A DNA stretch of 64,000 nucleotides from Mucilaginibacter sp. Bleaf8. GTDB lineage: Bacteria; Bacteroidota; Bacteroidia; Sphingobacteriales; Sphingobacteriaceae. The position numbers were made by a program, and so were the translations under genes. Of this stretch, positions 46,886 through 56,336 are shown piece by piece. The notes under the pieces were generated by a model that searched no databases, was not told where the DNA came from, and was given only the letters and a program-made list of their open reading frames with translations. Where the stretch lies: positions 744,001 through 808,000 of the forward strand of contig NZ_JAHBBK010000003.1 in NCBI RefSeq assembly GCF_018390515.1, written 5' to 3'. Numbering within the stretch: position 1 is the first letter of the stretch; every line of letters begins with the position of its first letter.

Positions 46886-47317
46886 GTTACTTTTATTTTA
46901 CCGCAAAAGAAAAGTAACCAAAAGAAAACTCCCGGCCGCACCTTCTTTCTACTCAAGACAATGCCGGTACTTTCTGTAGTAGCTACCGAAAGAAGCTGAA
47001 TGCCGGTTTTGTTTTGGCTTGTTCGGGCAGTGCTTTATCTGTAGTAATAAAAATCTCTATTTATAACCTCTCTGGAATTGTTATGGCGAGCGATAGCGTG
47101 GCCCTCTCTTCGCAAGCTTATGACAACCGACGTGATGGCCACGTCGCTATCGCTCCTCGCCATGACAACCTGTTGTATATCCACTAGAACTATACGAAAT
47201 TAATTCACGAACGAGCGTGGGGCTTCTTTCGCACCCGGCCGGGTGTATGGCCTGCAGGGTTGGCAGGGATTGCGAAAGATAGGCCTTTTGGTTACTTTGT
47301 GGCTATGACAAAGTAAC
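46886..47317. mobile_element. MITE-like nested inverted-repeat element
   Basis: The only gene-free stretch above 300 bases. The ends are inverted copies of each other: AAAAGTAACCAAAAG at the left (46910-46924) and CTTTTGGTTACTTTG at the right (47285-47299), and each end also folds on itself (GTTACTTTT/AAAAGTAAC and GTTACTTTG/CAAAGTAAC). Further in, CCCGGCCGCACC and CACCCGGCCGGG are related. The left end would encode a 31-residue frame, which I treat as incidental. No transposase and no target-site duplication are visible, so mobility is inferred from structure only. Confidence 0.6.
47078..47168. repeat. Inner REP-like inverted repeat, GCGAGCGATAGCG family
   Basis: Arms of about 26-32 bases, TTATGGCGAGCGATAGCG and CGCTATCGCTCCTCGCCATG, enclose a 33-base loop, with small bulges. 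It sits inside the MITE-like element and resembles the ATTGCGAGG-type repeat after secA. Confidence 0.65.
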
Positions 47318-47414
47318 TGGCCTCCGCGGCCAAGAGCGGACGAAGAAGGTAAACCTCCACTTAAGTAAGTTTAACAGCAAAACAAAACCAAACCGCATAA
47401 ACCAAAGCCATAAA

Positions 47415-47447
47415 ACAAAAAAAGGTCTTACCGAAGCGATAAGACCT
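47415..47447 (-). terminator. Terminator after asnS
   Basis: On the minus strand an 8-bp stem AGGTCTTA with its complement and a 9-base loop is followed by a run of seven or more Ts. Confidence 0.85.
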
Positions 47448-47470
47448 CTTTCTATTATGTATCAGATTGT

Positions 47471-48907
47471 TTAAAACTCTGCATTTTTAGGGAACCTTGG
47501 GAAAGGAATCACATCACGGATATTACCCATACCGGTAACAAACAGTACCAAACGCTCAAATCCTAAACCAAATCCCGAGTGCGGACAAGCACCAAAGCGG
47601 CGAGTGTCCAGGTACCACCAAAGCTCTTCTTTCGGGATGCCCATCTCGTCCATGCGTTGTTCCAGTCTGTCCAGGCGCTCTTCACGTTGCGAGCCGCCAA
47701 CAATTTCGCCAATGCCCGGGAACAGGATATCCATAGCGCCAACGGTTTTGCCGTCGTCATTTTGGCGCATGTAAAAGGCTTTGATTTCTTTCGGGTAGTC
47801 GGTTAATATTACCGGCTTCTTAAAGTGCTTTTCTACCAGGTAGCGCTCATGTTCTGATTGCAGATCGGTACCCCAGCCTTCAACAGGGTACTGGAACTTT
47901 TTCTTTTTGTTCGGTGTAGAGTTGATCAGGATATCAATTGCCTCAGTATATGTTAAACGTTCAAAGTCGTTGTTCAAACAAAACTCCAGCTTCTCGATCA
48001 AAGTCATTTCCGAGCGCTCGTTCTGCGGCTTGTTCTTTTCTTCTTCCAGTAAACGCTGGTTTAAGAACTCCAGATCCTCGCGGTTATGTTCAAGCGCATA
48101 GCTAATCACATATTTTAATAAACCTTCGGCCAGGTTCATGTTGTCCTGCAGGTCGTAAAAGGCCATTTCCGGCTCAATCATCCAAAACTCAGCCAAGTGG
48201 CGGGTAGTGTTGGAGTTTTCGGCACGGAAGGTAGGGCCAAAGGTGTAAATGTCGCTCAAAGCCATAGCACCCAATTCGCCTTCTAACTGGCCGGATACGG
48301 TAAGGTTAGTGGCTTTACCAAAAAAGTCTTGCTTGTAATCAATTTGTCCATCTTCGGTACGTGGCGGGTTAGCCAGGTCAAAATTGGTTACTTTGAAAGC
48401 TTCACCGGCGCCTTCCGCATCTGATGCGGTGATAACCGGCGTATGCAGATAAACAAAGCCCTGGTTCTGGAAAAACTGGTGCACCGCAAAAGCCAGGCTG
48501 TTGCGTACCCGGAATATCGCGCCAAAGGTTTGGGTACGGAAACGCAGGTGTGCAATCTCACGCAAAAACTCCAAGCTGTGCTTTTTAGGCTGCAGCGGAT
48601 ATTTTTCAGGATCACTATCGCCCAGTATCTCAATGCTGGTAGCTTTTACCTCTACAGTTTGGCCTTTACCCAGTGAGGCTACCAGCATACCGGTAGCACT
48701 GATGGCCGCACCGGTAGTAATGCGTTTAAGCAGGGCCTCGTCGGTGTTCTGAAAATCAACTACGATTTGCAGGTTATTATTGGTTGAGCCATCATTTAAA
48801 GCAATAAACTGATTGTTACGGAAGGTACGAACCCAACCCTTAACGGTTACTTCAACATCGGTTTGTGTACTTTGCAGTAGTGCTTTAATTTTAATTCGCT
48901 GACTCAT
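47471..48907 (-). CDS. asnS: Asparaginyl-tRNA synthetase
   Basis: 478 residues. Class II synthetase charging tRNA-Asn. An OB-fold anticodon domain lies in the first 100 residues ([19 protein letters not shown]), followed by the catalytic core with motif 2 near [20 protein letters not shown] and motif 3 [15 protein letters not shown] near 450. The ATG used gives [11 protein letters not shown]; a longer frame start lies upstream of the -7 box and is excluded. Confidence 0.97.
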   Translation of the reverse strand: MSQRIKIKALLQSTQTDVEVTVKGWVRTFRNNQFIALNDGSTNNNLQIVVDFQNTDEALLKRITTGAAISATGMLVASLGKGQTVEVKATSIEILGDSDPEKYPLQPKKHSLEFLREIAHLRFRTQTFGAIFRVRNSLAFAVHQFFQNQGFVYLHTPVITASDAEGAGEAFKVTNFDLANPPRTEDGQIDYKQDFFGKATNLTVSGQLEGELGAMALSDIYTFGPTFRAENSNTTRHLAEFWMIEPEMAFYDLQDNMNLAEGLLKYVISYALEHNREDLEFLNQRLLEEEKNKPQNERSEMTLIEKLEFCLNNDFERLTYTEAIDILINSTPNKKKKFQYPVEGWGTDLQSEHERYLVEKHFKKPVILTDYPKEIKAFYMRQNDDGKTVGAMDILFPGIGEIVGGSQREERLDRLEQRMDEMGIPKEELWWYLDTRRFGACPHSGFGLGFERLVLFVTGMGNIRDVIPFPRFPKNAEF

Positions 48908-48929
48908 ATGTAAAATATAGTTTGAATAG

Positions 48930-48937
48930 CAAAAATA
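48930..48937 (-). promoter_or_regulatory. -7 promoter box of asnS
   Basis: The minus strand reads TATTTTTG, matching TAnnTTTG, 22 bases before the ATG. A TTG lies about 22 bases further up. Confidence 0.55.
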
Positions 48938-49109
48938 CAATTATTTAGATATTTAGAGCCAAGAAACAAGAGCCATGGAACAAGACAAATAAAGAATTAT
49001 ATACGCCAGGCAGCAAAAATGTTAATAACCTGTGGAAAGTTATTGCGGCCGATATTCAAGCAATAATGCTTATCTTCAAGTTATATAGGTGCCAGCTACA
49101 GTAAATGTT

Positions 49110-49117
49110 TATTTTTG
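49110..49117 (+). promoter_or_regulatory. -7 promoter box of dnaG
   Basis: TATTTTTG, matching TAnnTTTG, 25 bases before the dnaG ATG. Confidence 0.5.
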
Positions 49118-49142
49118 CAGCCCGATTTGAGCAGAGGATGAT

Positions 49143-51110
49143 ATGATTACCAAACAAACCATCGACAAAATAATGGAAGCTACCGACATTGCCGAGGTAA
49201 TTGGTGATTTTGTGCAGCTCAAAAAACGTGGGGCTAATTTTATCGGCCTATCGCCGTTTGCTAACGAGAAAACGCCGTCATTTACAGTATCGCCTACAAA
49301 AGGTATTTTTAAGGACTTTTCGACCGGAAAAGGTGGCTCTGCCGTCACTTTTTTAATGGAGCATGAAAAGTTTACCTATCCTGAGGCGCTTAAATGGCTG
49401 GCCAAAAAATACAATATCGAGGTTGAGGAGCTTCATGACAAGCCCCAAAACATAGAGGCCGAAAACCGCCGCGAAAACCTGATGGTAGTAACCAGCTACG
49501 CTGCCAAGTTTTTTCAGGAAGCGATGTGGGATACGGCCGAGGGTAAAAGCATCGGTTTAAGTTATTTTAAAGAACGCGGCTTTACTACTGAAATTATCAA
49601 GAAATTTGAGCTGGGTTACTCTCCCGATAATTGGGAGGCATTTACCAGCTCGGCTATCAGCAAAGGTTACCGGCCCGAGTTTCTGGAAGAAAGCGGCTTG
49701 TCGGTAAAGCGCGATAACGGTACGCTGTATGATCGGTACCGTGGCCGGGTAATGTTCCCGATACATGGCTTTACCGGCCGGGTAATTGCCTTTGGCGGCC
49801 GTACGCTTAAAACTGACAAAAAGGTTCCGAAATATGTAAACTCGCCCGAGTCGGAGATTTATCACAAATCTAACGTACTGTACGGCCTGTTCTTTGCCAA
49901 AAAAGGCATTCGTGATGAGGATAACTGCTACCTGGTAGAAGGTTACGCCGATGTGCTATCGGTACACCAGGCCGGTATCGAGAATGTGGTAGCTTCATCA
50001 GGTACCTCATTAACGGTAGAGCAGATTCGCCTGATAGGCCGTTTTACCAAGAACATCACCATTTTGTATGATGGCGATGCTGCCGGTATCAAGGCTGCCA
50101 TACGCGGGTTAGACCTTATTTTGGAAGAGGGGATGAACGTGCGGGTGGTAACTTTTCCGGATGGGCACGATCCGGATTCCTACGTGCGCGAGGTAGGTAG
50201 CACAGCCTTTAAAAGCTACATCGACCAGAATAAGAAGGATTTTATCCTGTTTAAAACCAGTATTCTGCTTAAAGAAGCCGGTAATGATCCTATCAGGCGG
50301 GCCGATGTGATCCGCGAGATTGTGGAGAGCATTGCCAAAATACCTGATTCTATCAAAGCATCCGTATTTATCAGGGAGTGCAGTCATCAGTTACAAATCG
50401 ATGAGCGGGTATTGCTTACCGAGCTGAATAAAATGCGCCTCGGTAAAGCCAAAAAGGATAACCCGCAGCAAAGTTCTTCATCTGCACCGGCGGGCTACGA
50501 AGAAATGCCACCGCCCGATGATCCGGCTTTTTTGGCCGCCATGTATGGCGAGGAAGCCGTTGGTACCAAGCCCGAGGCGGATACAACCATTCCGCAGGAG
50601 CGGGAAGTGGTGCGCCTGCTGCTGCTGTACGGCAATCGTATAATTAACTGGGATAACATCGCCAATACGTATATCGGTCCGTTTATGATTGCCGAGCTAA
50701 GCGATGTGGAGTTTGATAACCCCGCATGTAAAGCCTTTGTGGATATTTACAAGCAACAGGTAGAAAACGGCGTACTACCCGAAGAGCAGTTCTTTATTCA
50801 CCATCCTGATAAGCAGATTGTGGATATGACAGTGGATTTACTGACTACCCGTTATACCCTGAGTGAAAACTGGTACGAAATGCATCGCATTTACGTGAGC
50901 GATGAAACGGATAACATGAAGGCTACCATCCTGGGCGCTATCTTCCATCTAAAAAAGCATAAGGTGGCCAAGCTGCTGGATAAGTTGCGTACTGACTTGC
51001 AAAACGCCCAGAACGAAACAGATCAGGATATATTGATGGGCCAATACCTGCAAATGAAAAAGATCGAAAAGTATATATCTGATTATCTGGGCTCGGTTAT
51101 ACTCAAATAA
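49143..51110 (+). CDS. dnaG: DNA primase DnaG without zinc-ribbon ligands
   Basis: 655 residues. DnaG makes RNA primers at the replication fork. The N-terminal domain keeps the frame of the CHC2 zinc ribbon, LSPFANEKTPSF at 36-47 and FKDFSTGKGG at 56-65, but the expected Cys/His (CPFHNEKTPSF and CFGCGxGG) are Ser, Ala, Asp and Thr. The TOPRIM part is normal: VEGYADVLSVHQAG near 260 and LYDGDAAGIKAAIRG near 305. The C-terminal helicase-binding region is present. Such a zinc-free primase may be normal for the phylum; I did not verify this. Its stop overlaps the yraN start by one base. Confidence 0.96.
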   Translation: MITKQTIDKIMEATDIAEVIGDFVQLKKRGANFIGLSPFANEKTPSFTVSPTKGIFKDFSTGKGGSAVTFLMEHEKFTYPEALKWLAKKYNIEVEELHDKPQNIEAENRRENLMVVTSYAAKFFQEAMWDTAEGKSIGLSYFKERGFTTEIIKKFELGYSPDNWEAFTSSAISKGYRPEFLEESGLSVKRDNGTLYDRYRGRVMFPIHGFTGRVIAFGGRTLKTDKKVPKYVNSPESEIYHKSNVLYGLFFAKKGIRDEDNCYLVEGYADVLSVHQAGIENVVASSGTSLTVEQIRLIGRFTKNITILYDGDAAGIKAAIRGLDLILEEGMNVRVVTFPDGHDPDSYVREVGSTAFKSYIDQNKKDFILFKTSILLKEAGNDPIRRADVIREIVESIAKIPDSIKASVFIRECSHQLQIDERVLLTELNKMRLGKAKKDNPQQSSSSAPAGYEEMPPPDDPAFLAAMYGEEAVGTKPEADTTIPQEREVVRLLLLYGNRIINWDNIANTYIGPFMIAELSDVEFDNPACKAFVDIYKQQVENGVLPEEQFFIHHPDKQIVDMTVDLLTTRYTLSENWYEMHRIYVSDETDNMKATILGAIFHLKKHKVAKLLDKLRTDLQNAQNETDQDILMGQYLQMKKIEKYISDYLGSVILK

Positions 51111-51478
51111 TGGCGCAGCATCTGGATTTAGGCAGGCATGGCGAGGCGCTGGCCAAAGCTCACCTCGAAGCAGCCGGTTATGGAATCATGGACGAGAACT
51201 GGACCCACGGTAAAGCCGAGGTTGACCTAATTGCCTATAAAGACCGAATGATTATATTTACCGAGGTTAAAACGCGTACCGGCAATGGCTTTGGCGAACC
51301 TGAGGATTTTGTAGATAACCGTAAGCAAAAGCTGCTGGCTGATGCTGCAGACGAGTATATTTACCTCATGAACCATCAGGGCGAAGTGCGGTTTGATATT
51401 ATAGCCATACTTTTTAACAAGCAAGGTACGTTTACCCTGAAACATATTGAGGATGCATTCTGGCCATCGGCCACTTAA
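51110..51478 (+). CDS. yraN: YraN/UPF0102 endonuclease-like protein
   Basis: 122 residues, full length. A small Holliday-junction-resolvase-like fold of unknown function. The PD-(D/E)xK-type core is visible: Glu in LGRHGEALAKAHL, Asp in KAEVDLIAYKD near 47 and EVKTR near 60, with GEPEDFVDNRKQKLL after. It is translationally coupled to dnaG by the shared base of TAATG. Confidence 0.95.
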   Translation: MAQHLDLGRHGEALAKAHLEAAGYGIMDENWTHGKAEVDLIAYKDRMIIFTEVKTRTGNGFGEPEDFVDNRKQKLLADAADEYIYLMNHQGEVRFDIIAILFNKQGTFTLKHIEDAFWPSAT

Positions 51479-51488
51479 TAAGCTATTG

Positions 51489-52553
51489 ATGAAAAATAAA
51501 GTATTGATACTGTTGTCGGCTGCATTTATTGGCTTGTACAGCTGTAAGGAGAAACCTAAAACCGACGAATTTACCCTAACACCCGAAAGCGGAACCACTT
51601 ATAAACAAGGCGAAAAAGTTAATATACATCTTACTTATGCTGCCGATAAAAAGATTGATTCGGTAGTATACCTGCTTGATTCGGTAAGGCTGGCTGCTAA
51701 AACAGATTCATCGGCCTTAACGCTGGCTACCGATACCATGCCCTTAGGGCCGCGTTTAATTACCGCCCGCATTTTTAACGGTGGCCAGGTACAGGAATAC
51801 AGCGCCAATATTACATTGCTAACAGCCAAAGCGCCGGAGTTATATACCTTTAAAGTTGAAAAGACTATTCCGCACGATACCGCTTCTTTTACCGAAGGGT
51901 TAGAATATAATGGCGGCATTTTTTATGAAAGTGATGGCGGTTACTGTGAAGAAGGCGAGCATTCCAGCTTGCGTAAAACCGACGCTAACGGCAAGATCCT
52001 GCAAAAGATAGATATTGACTGTAAGGTGTTTGCTGAAGGGCTCACCGTAATCGATAATAAAATTATTCAGCTAACCTACCACGAAAAAGTAGGCTATGTG
52101 TATGATAAGGCATCCTTAAAGCTGTTATCAAATTTTCAATACACGCAAGGTGCCGAAGGTTGGGGCTTGTGTAACGATGGTAAATATCTTTACAACACCA
52201 GTACTGGTACCAACCAGATATTCGTGATGGATAAGAACGATTATCACACCGTAAGAGAAATAGAAGTGTTTGACGATCAGGGGCCGGTCAATAACCTGAA
52301 CGAACTGGAGTATATAGACGGTTTGCTATATGCTAACATCTGGCAAACTGATAACATTATAGTGATCGATCCTAAAACCGGCGCCGTATTGCGTAAAATT
52401 GATTTAACAGCGTTATATCCTCAAAGCGAGCGGGCACCACATGCCGATGTGCTGAATGGTATTGCCTGGGATGCTGCCGGCAAGCGCATGTTTGTTACCG
52501 GCAAAAAATGGCCTTTAATGTATCAGATCAAGATCATGCCCAAGGGCGTATAG
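51489..52553 (+). CDS. Glutamine cyclotransferase-like lipoprotein
   Basis: 354 residues. A lipoprotein signal ends LYSC (Cys near 18). Residues 30-120 form an Ig-like beta region; the rest is the five-bladed propeller of glutaminyl cyclase, seen in FTEGLEYNGGIFYESDG, AEGWGLCNDGKYLYNTSGT-like repeats, and NELEYIDGLLYANIW. The enzyme makes N-terminal pyroglutamate. The start used is the ATG before the lipoprotein signal, 10 bases after yraN; a longer reading would enter yraN. It ends with a terminator. Confidence 0.92.
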   Translation: MKNKVLILLSAAFIGLYSCKEKPKTDEFTLTPESGTTYKQGEKVNIHLTYAADKKIDSVVYLLDSVRLAAKTDSSALTLATDTMPLGPRLITARIFNGGQVQEYSANITLLTAKAPELYTFKVEKTIPHDTASFTEGLEYNGGIFYESDGGYCEEGEHSSLRKTDANGKILQKIDIDCKVFAEGLTVIDNKIIQLTYHEKVGYVYDKASLKLLSNFQYTQGAEGWGLCNDGKYLYNTSTGTNQIFVMDKNDYHTVREIEVFDDQGPVNNLNELEYIDGLLYANIWQTDNIIVIDPKTGAVLRKIDLTALYPQSERAPHADVLNGIAWDAAGKRMFVTGKKWPLMYQIKIMPKGV

Positions 52554-52595
52554 AGCAATGCCAAATCTGTAAGGTCTTCTCCTGTCCTCAAATAC

Positions 52596-52650
52596 TATTG
52601 GGATACAATGTGCTTGAACTTTCAAACGCGTTGTATCCCAATATCTTTTT
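52596..52650 (+). terminator. Terminator after the glutamine cyclotransferase gene
   Basis: A 13-bp stem (TATTGGGATACAA and complement) with a 22-base loop is followed by CTTTTTAG. It may also act for the convergent methyltransferase-like gene. Confidence 0.7.
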
Positions 52651-52658
52651 AGAGCGTT

Positions 52659-53240
52659 TTAATACCTGATCAGAAAATCCTCACGCACCTGCCCTTTGCG
52701 AAAATAAACCAGCGTTATCCAAAACAGATCAACCGTAACGGTAACTTGTGGGTGAGCTTTGATGCGATGCCACGCTTTTTGCGCAGCATCATTGCTATGG
52801 ATGTTCAGGATGAGCAGCATACTGTTTTCATGTATAGCGGTTAGGCTTTCTTCAAAATGTTGGTAAAGATTTTGTGAATGCTGCCGGGCATCAAGTATAA
52901 TCAAATCAGCTTTTGCACCATTTGGTGATTGTGCTGCCTGTATAGGAGCCAAAGGCGCTGCTGTTTTAATGATTAACTGTTCGGTAGCCGAAATTTGATT
53001 TACAAGTACAACATGTTGCGGTGCATAGTCATGTACAAGCCGGTATAGCAGTTTTTGTACCCGGTTCAGCTTCTTGTCATGCTGGTTTAAGTTTTGAATA
53101 TCGGCATATACTTTTTTGTCGGTATAATCGTAAATTACTTTATCAACCATGCGGTAAACAAAAGGGGAGTGCAGGCCGTGCCGGTTAATGGCTTTAAAAC
53201 GATGTAAAATATAGCGGGCTGCAAACTTTAAGCTAAACAT
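52659..53240 (-). CDS. Short methyltransferase-like protein
   Basis: 193 residues. The opening RHGLHSPFVYRMV near 18-30 is typical of a Bacteroidota group annotated as class I SAM-dependent methyltransferases. The usual glycine-rich SAM motif is not apparent; HVVLVNQISATEQLII and DLIILDARQH could be degenerate Rossmann strands. It is shorter than most relatives. The ATG used is chosen because the upstream start is TTG. Probably a degenerate or divergent member. Confidence 0.65.
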   Translation of the reverse strand: MFSLKFAARYILHRFKAINRHGLHSPFVYRMVDKVIYDYTDKKVYADIQNLNQHDKKLNRVQKLLYRLVHDYAPQHVVLVNQISATEQLIIKTAAPLAPIQAAQSPNGAKADLIILDARQHSQNLYQHFEESLTAIHENSMLLILNIHSNDAAQKAWHRIKAHPQVTVTVDLFWITLVYFRKGQVREDFLIRY

Positions 53241-53288
53241 GGTTGTAAAATTAGACAAAGCTTTATTATTTTGAAGAGAGAGGAAGGT

Positions 53289-54146
53289 ATGATTAACGAA
53301 GCTGAAATAAAATCATTGATACAATTGCTGGATGATCCCGACAGGGAAATATTTGAGCATGTACATGATAAGCTGCTCAGCTACGGCGCACCTGCTGTTG
53401 AATATTTAGAAGGTGCCTGGGAAAATGCGTTTGATCCGCTGATGCAGGAACGTATAGCAAATCTGGTACATGAGATACAATTCGGCATGGTTAAAAACGA
53501 GCTGGAGCTGTGGTATCAAAGCGGTGCTTTTGATTTGCTGCGTGGTGTGCTTATCATTAATAAATATCAATACCCCGACCTGGACGAGCAAAAAGTGATT
53601 AACCAGATTGAGGCCATTAAGCGCGACATTTGGTTGCAGATGATGTTTGAGGGCAGTCCGTCCGATCAGGTTAAGCTTATTAACCACGTATTTTATAACA
53701 TTTATGGGTTTACAGGTAACACCACCAATCACCAGGATCCGCAAAACAGCTACATTAACCAGGTATTGGAAAACCGTAAAGGTAACCAGATATCGCTGGC
53801 TATCATTTACTCCATTGTGGCCCAACGGCTGGATATCCCAATCTATGGCGTAAACCTGCCACAGCACTTTATACTGGCCTATCTGGACGAATCGACCAAA
53901 TCGGAGTTTGAAAGTGGCGTACTATTCTACATTAATGCCTTCAACAAAGGCTTCATTTTTGGCCGACGCGATGTAGATATGTTTTTGAAGCAATTGAACT
54001 TAGGTGTGGATAAGCAATTTTACGAACCCTGCTCAAACGAGGATATTGTGCGCCGCGTTCTGCGCAACCTCATCAGTGCTTATGAACAGTTAGGCTCAAT
54101 GGAAAAAGTGCGCGAATTGAATGAGCTGTTGCAGATACTGGGTTGA
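53289..54146 (+). CDS. SirB1/transglutaminase-like protein
   Basis: 285 residues. After an N-terminal helical part, residues 155-195 read NRKGNQISLAIIYSIVAQRL then IYGVNLPQHFIL, the signature of the SirB1 family (related to transglutaminase-like cores; the catalytic Cys is not visible here). A helical TPR-like end follows. The role is unknown. The start used is the ATG; a TTG six codons upstream is possible. It faces the methyltransferase-like gene across 48 bases. Confidence 0.85.
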   Translation: MINEAEIKSLIQLLDDPDREIFEHVHDKLLSYGAPAVEYLEGAWENAFDPLMQERIANLVHEIQFGMVKNELELWYQSGAFDLLRGVLIINKYQYPDLDEQKVINQIEAIKRDIWLQMMFEGSPSDQVKLINHVFYNIYGFTGNTTNHQDPQNSYINQVLENRKGNQISLAIIYSIVAQRLDIPIYGVNLPQHFILAYLDESTKSEFESGVLFYINAFNKGFIFGRRDVDMFLKQLNLGVDKQFYEPCSNEDIVRRVLRNLISAYEQLGSMEKVRELNELLQILG

Positions 54147-54157
54147 TTAATTTAAAA

Positions 54158-54199
54158 ATCCCTACATCTATTACTTGCTTAAGTAATAGATGTAGGGAT
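54158..54199. terminator. Perfect hairpin terminator after the SirB1-like gene
   Basis: A perfect 19-bp stem, ATCCCTACATCTATTACTT and its complement, with a 4-base loop lies between two convergent genes. Confidence 0.85.
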
Positions 54200-54223
54200 A
54201 TATACAGTATTTCCTAAATACTA

Positions 54224-55333
54224 TTAATTGGTAAGCTCTGAAATTAACATCATTTTATTATTGATAGATTTAACAGCGATCTCAGGAGAAACCTCGTTTC
54301 TGGCAAATCCATAAATATCTTTAGAACAACTCTCGCAGTAAGGTGCATTAAAACTGTTCACATCATTTGTTTTGCCGCATTCGCAAACCCAAATAGCCTT
54401 TTCTTTGGATGACAGCATTTGTTTCTTAGTTGTATACGTGCCTCTCTCTTTGAATCTTGGAACAATGTCTTCTTTCAAAAGTTCAAATGAACGTATATCA
54501 TCATTGTTGTAATAAGGCTTATCAAAAGTTGCGATCAATAGTGCCCGCTTTTGTTTTTGAAAATCTGTATGTTGTAAAAGTTTTGAAAGATAAATAAAGT
54601 CGAATAACTGTAATTTTCTTATAAGTTCGCACAATCCCACAGATAATGGTTCGTCTGTCTCGGCGAGTACAGCTGTATATAAAAGCTCCGTCGTTTCGTT
54701 TGGTGGCAATTCATTCAGAAAAGCAGTTATCCTATTGTTCCACTGTTTATAGTCTTCGGCTGCTTTATCCATTTTAACCATGCGTTTCAGATATTTCTGT
54801 ACAATAAAAGGAAATAACTCTTTTACTTTATTTTGTGTAACGAAGTTCCAGGTTTGATTATCAAGTTCAAAGTGAGCGTTGGTGCTTGCCTTATCTAAAA
54901 TATCTTTCTTTTTTTGAAGTGTTTTTATTAACTCGCTTGATATATTTTTTAATTTTCCTTCAAATTCGGGTTTCAAATCCCGACTTGTACTTGCTTCGAG
55001 GATAACAGCAGTTCCAATAGCTGTAAGCATAAACATAGACTTATTTTTACCAGAAATCTCATCCATATCTATACTAAAGCCAACTACTGCATTGGCACCA
55101 AGTTCATAGGCGGCAAGTTTTATTTTGTCAATTGCCTCGTTATATAGTGATGTAAGTTGCTTTTGATACGAGCTTGAGCGGCCGCCAAAAAAGTCACTAA
55201 AGTCTGCAAGGATATCACTAAATATATTAGTGCCAGCAACCAAGTGTGCAGTTACAGGTTTTAGATGCTGTTTGACTGTTCTGCCTTCAATGGTTGATGT
55301 TGTTACAACCAGGATGTTTTTAGGAATTATCAT
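54224..55333 (-). CDS. YbjQ (UPF0145) domain protein with C-terminal zinc ribbon
   Basis: 369 residues. The first ~110 residues are the YbjQ/heavy-metal-binding-type domain: LVVTTSTIEGRTVKQHL, a Ser/Gly turn GGRSSSYQKQL and AAYELGANAVVGFSID. A helical middle of about 200 residues follows, and the last 40 contain a C-x-C-x18-C-x2-C zinc ribbon (VCECGKTNDV then YCESCS). YbjQ alone is usually ~105 residues, so this is a fused form. Function unknown; base composition is lower in GC than the neighbours, consistent with recent arrival. Confidence 0.8.
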   Translation of the reverse strand: MIIPKNILVVTTSTIEGRTVKQHLKPVTAHLVAGTNIFSDILADFSDFFGGRSSSYQKQLTSLYNEAIDKIKLAAYELGANAVVGFSIDMDEISGKNKSMFMLTAIGTAVILEASTSRDLKPEFEGKLKNISSELIKTLQKKKDILDKASTNAHFELDNQTWNFVTQNKVKELFPFIVQKYLKRMVKMDKAAEDYKQWNNRITAFLNELPPNETTELLYTAVLAETDEPLSVGLCELIRKLQLFDFIYLSKLLQHTDFQKQKRALLIATFDKPYYNNDDIRSFELLKEDIVPRFKERGTYTTKKQMLSSKEKAIWVCECGKTNDVNSFNAPYCESCSKDIYGFARNEVSPEIAVKSINNKMMLISELTN

Positions 55334-55401
55334 AAGGTTAGGAAAGGTGTTGACTGGCCGCTAGTGAGGCCAATGTTTATCTCTTTATGTCGCGATTAGC
55401 T

Positions 55402-56322
55402 TTATTTCGCCAACCAGCCATTAGCCGTCATCCAGTTTAGGCAACGGTCAAACCACTGGTCGGGCGTGGTTTTGTTATTTAACCCAAAGCCATGTCCGCC
55501 CGCCGGATATAGGTGTAACTCGGCTTTTACGCCCGCTTGGGTAAGTGCGGTATAAAACATTAAGCTGTTTTGTACAGGTACAGCTTTATCGTCCTGGGCA
55601 TGCACTAAAAATGCAGGCGGCGTGTTTACGTTTACCTGCTTCTCGTTCGAGTATAAATCAATCAGTTCGCGGGTTGGCGTTTTACCAATCAGGTTTTCAC
55701 GTGAGCCGCGGTGAGTAAGGCTATCCATGGTTATAACCGGATATAGCAGCACCATGAAATCAGGCCGCAGGCTAATGTGTGCTTTGTTGGCAATTTCTTC
55801 CTGTGCATAATGCGTACCCAGTGTTGATGCCAAATGCCCGCCGGCCGAAAAGCCGATGATGCCAATTTTATGCGTATCAATTTTCCATTCGGCTGCCCGC
55901 TCACGCAGCAGTTGCATGGCGCGTTCGGCATCCTGCAGGGGGGCAATGGTGCGGTTGGGCGAAATGCGGTCATCAGGCAGGCGGTATTTTAATACAAATG
56001 TCGTTACACCTGCATCGGCAAACTTCTGTGCAACATCATATCCTTCATGGTTAATGGCCAGCCCTGCATAGCCGCCACCCGGAATCACAATGATAGCCGC
56101 CCCGGTTGCCTTCCCTTTTTCAGGAAAAAAAGGCGTAAGGGTTGGTTGGCTTACCATCGTAAGCCAACCTTTACCGCTTTTTTCTACATAGTCGGCAGGT
56201 GCCGGTATGCTGTTAGGCACGCCGTTAGGATATAGTTTTATGGGCTGTGCTTTTTGGGCACTTACGGCCCCTGTAATAAGCATCGCTGCAATTGTTACCT
56301 TGATGTCTTTAATGATTGACAT
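55402..56322 (-). CDS. Alpha/beta hydrolase, acetylesterase-like
   Basis: 306 residues. A signal peptide ends near AVSAQ (about residue 22), so the enzyme is exported. Motifs: oxyanion HG-like PGGGYAGLAINHEG near 88, nucleophile elbow IGFSAGGHLAS (G-F-S-A-G) near 165, and late Asp and His in HAQDDKAVP and GGHGFGL. It resembles acetyl-xylan/feruloyl esterases. The ATG used precedes the signal peptide; a longer frame start would lack one. Confidence 0.9.
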   Translation of the reverse strand: MSIIKDIKVTIAAMLITGAVSAQKAQPIKLYPNGVPNSIPAPADYVEKSGKGWLTMVSQPTLTPFFPEKGKATGAAIIVIPGGGYAGLAINHEGYDVAQKFADAGVTTFVLKYRLPDDRISPNRTIAPLQDAERAMQLLRERAAEWKIDTHKIGIIGFSAGGHLASTLGTHYAQEEIANKAHISLRPDFMVLLYPVITMDSLTHRGSRENLIGKTPTRELIDLYSNEKQVNVNTPPAFLVHAQDDKAVPVQNSLMFYTALTQAGVKAELHLYPAGGHGFGLNNKTTPDQWFDRCLNWMTANGWLAK

Positions 56323-56336
56323 AATAGATACAGATT

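Noticed and set aside
46884..46979. A 31-residue frame at the left end of the MITE-like element
   Set aside because: It coincides with the inverted-repeat end and is better explained as repeat sequence.
48908..48940. Longer asnS reading
   Set aside because: Its start lies upstream of the -7 box, so it would not be in the transcript.
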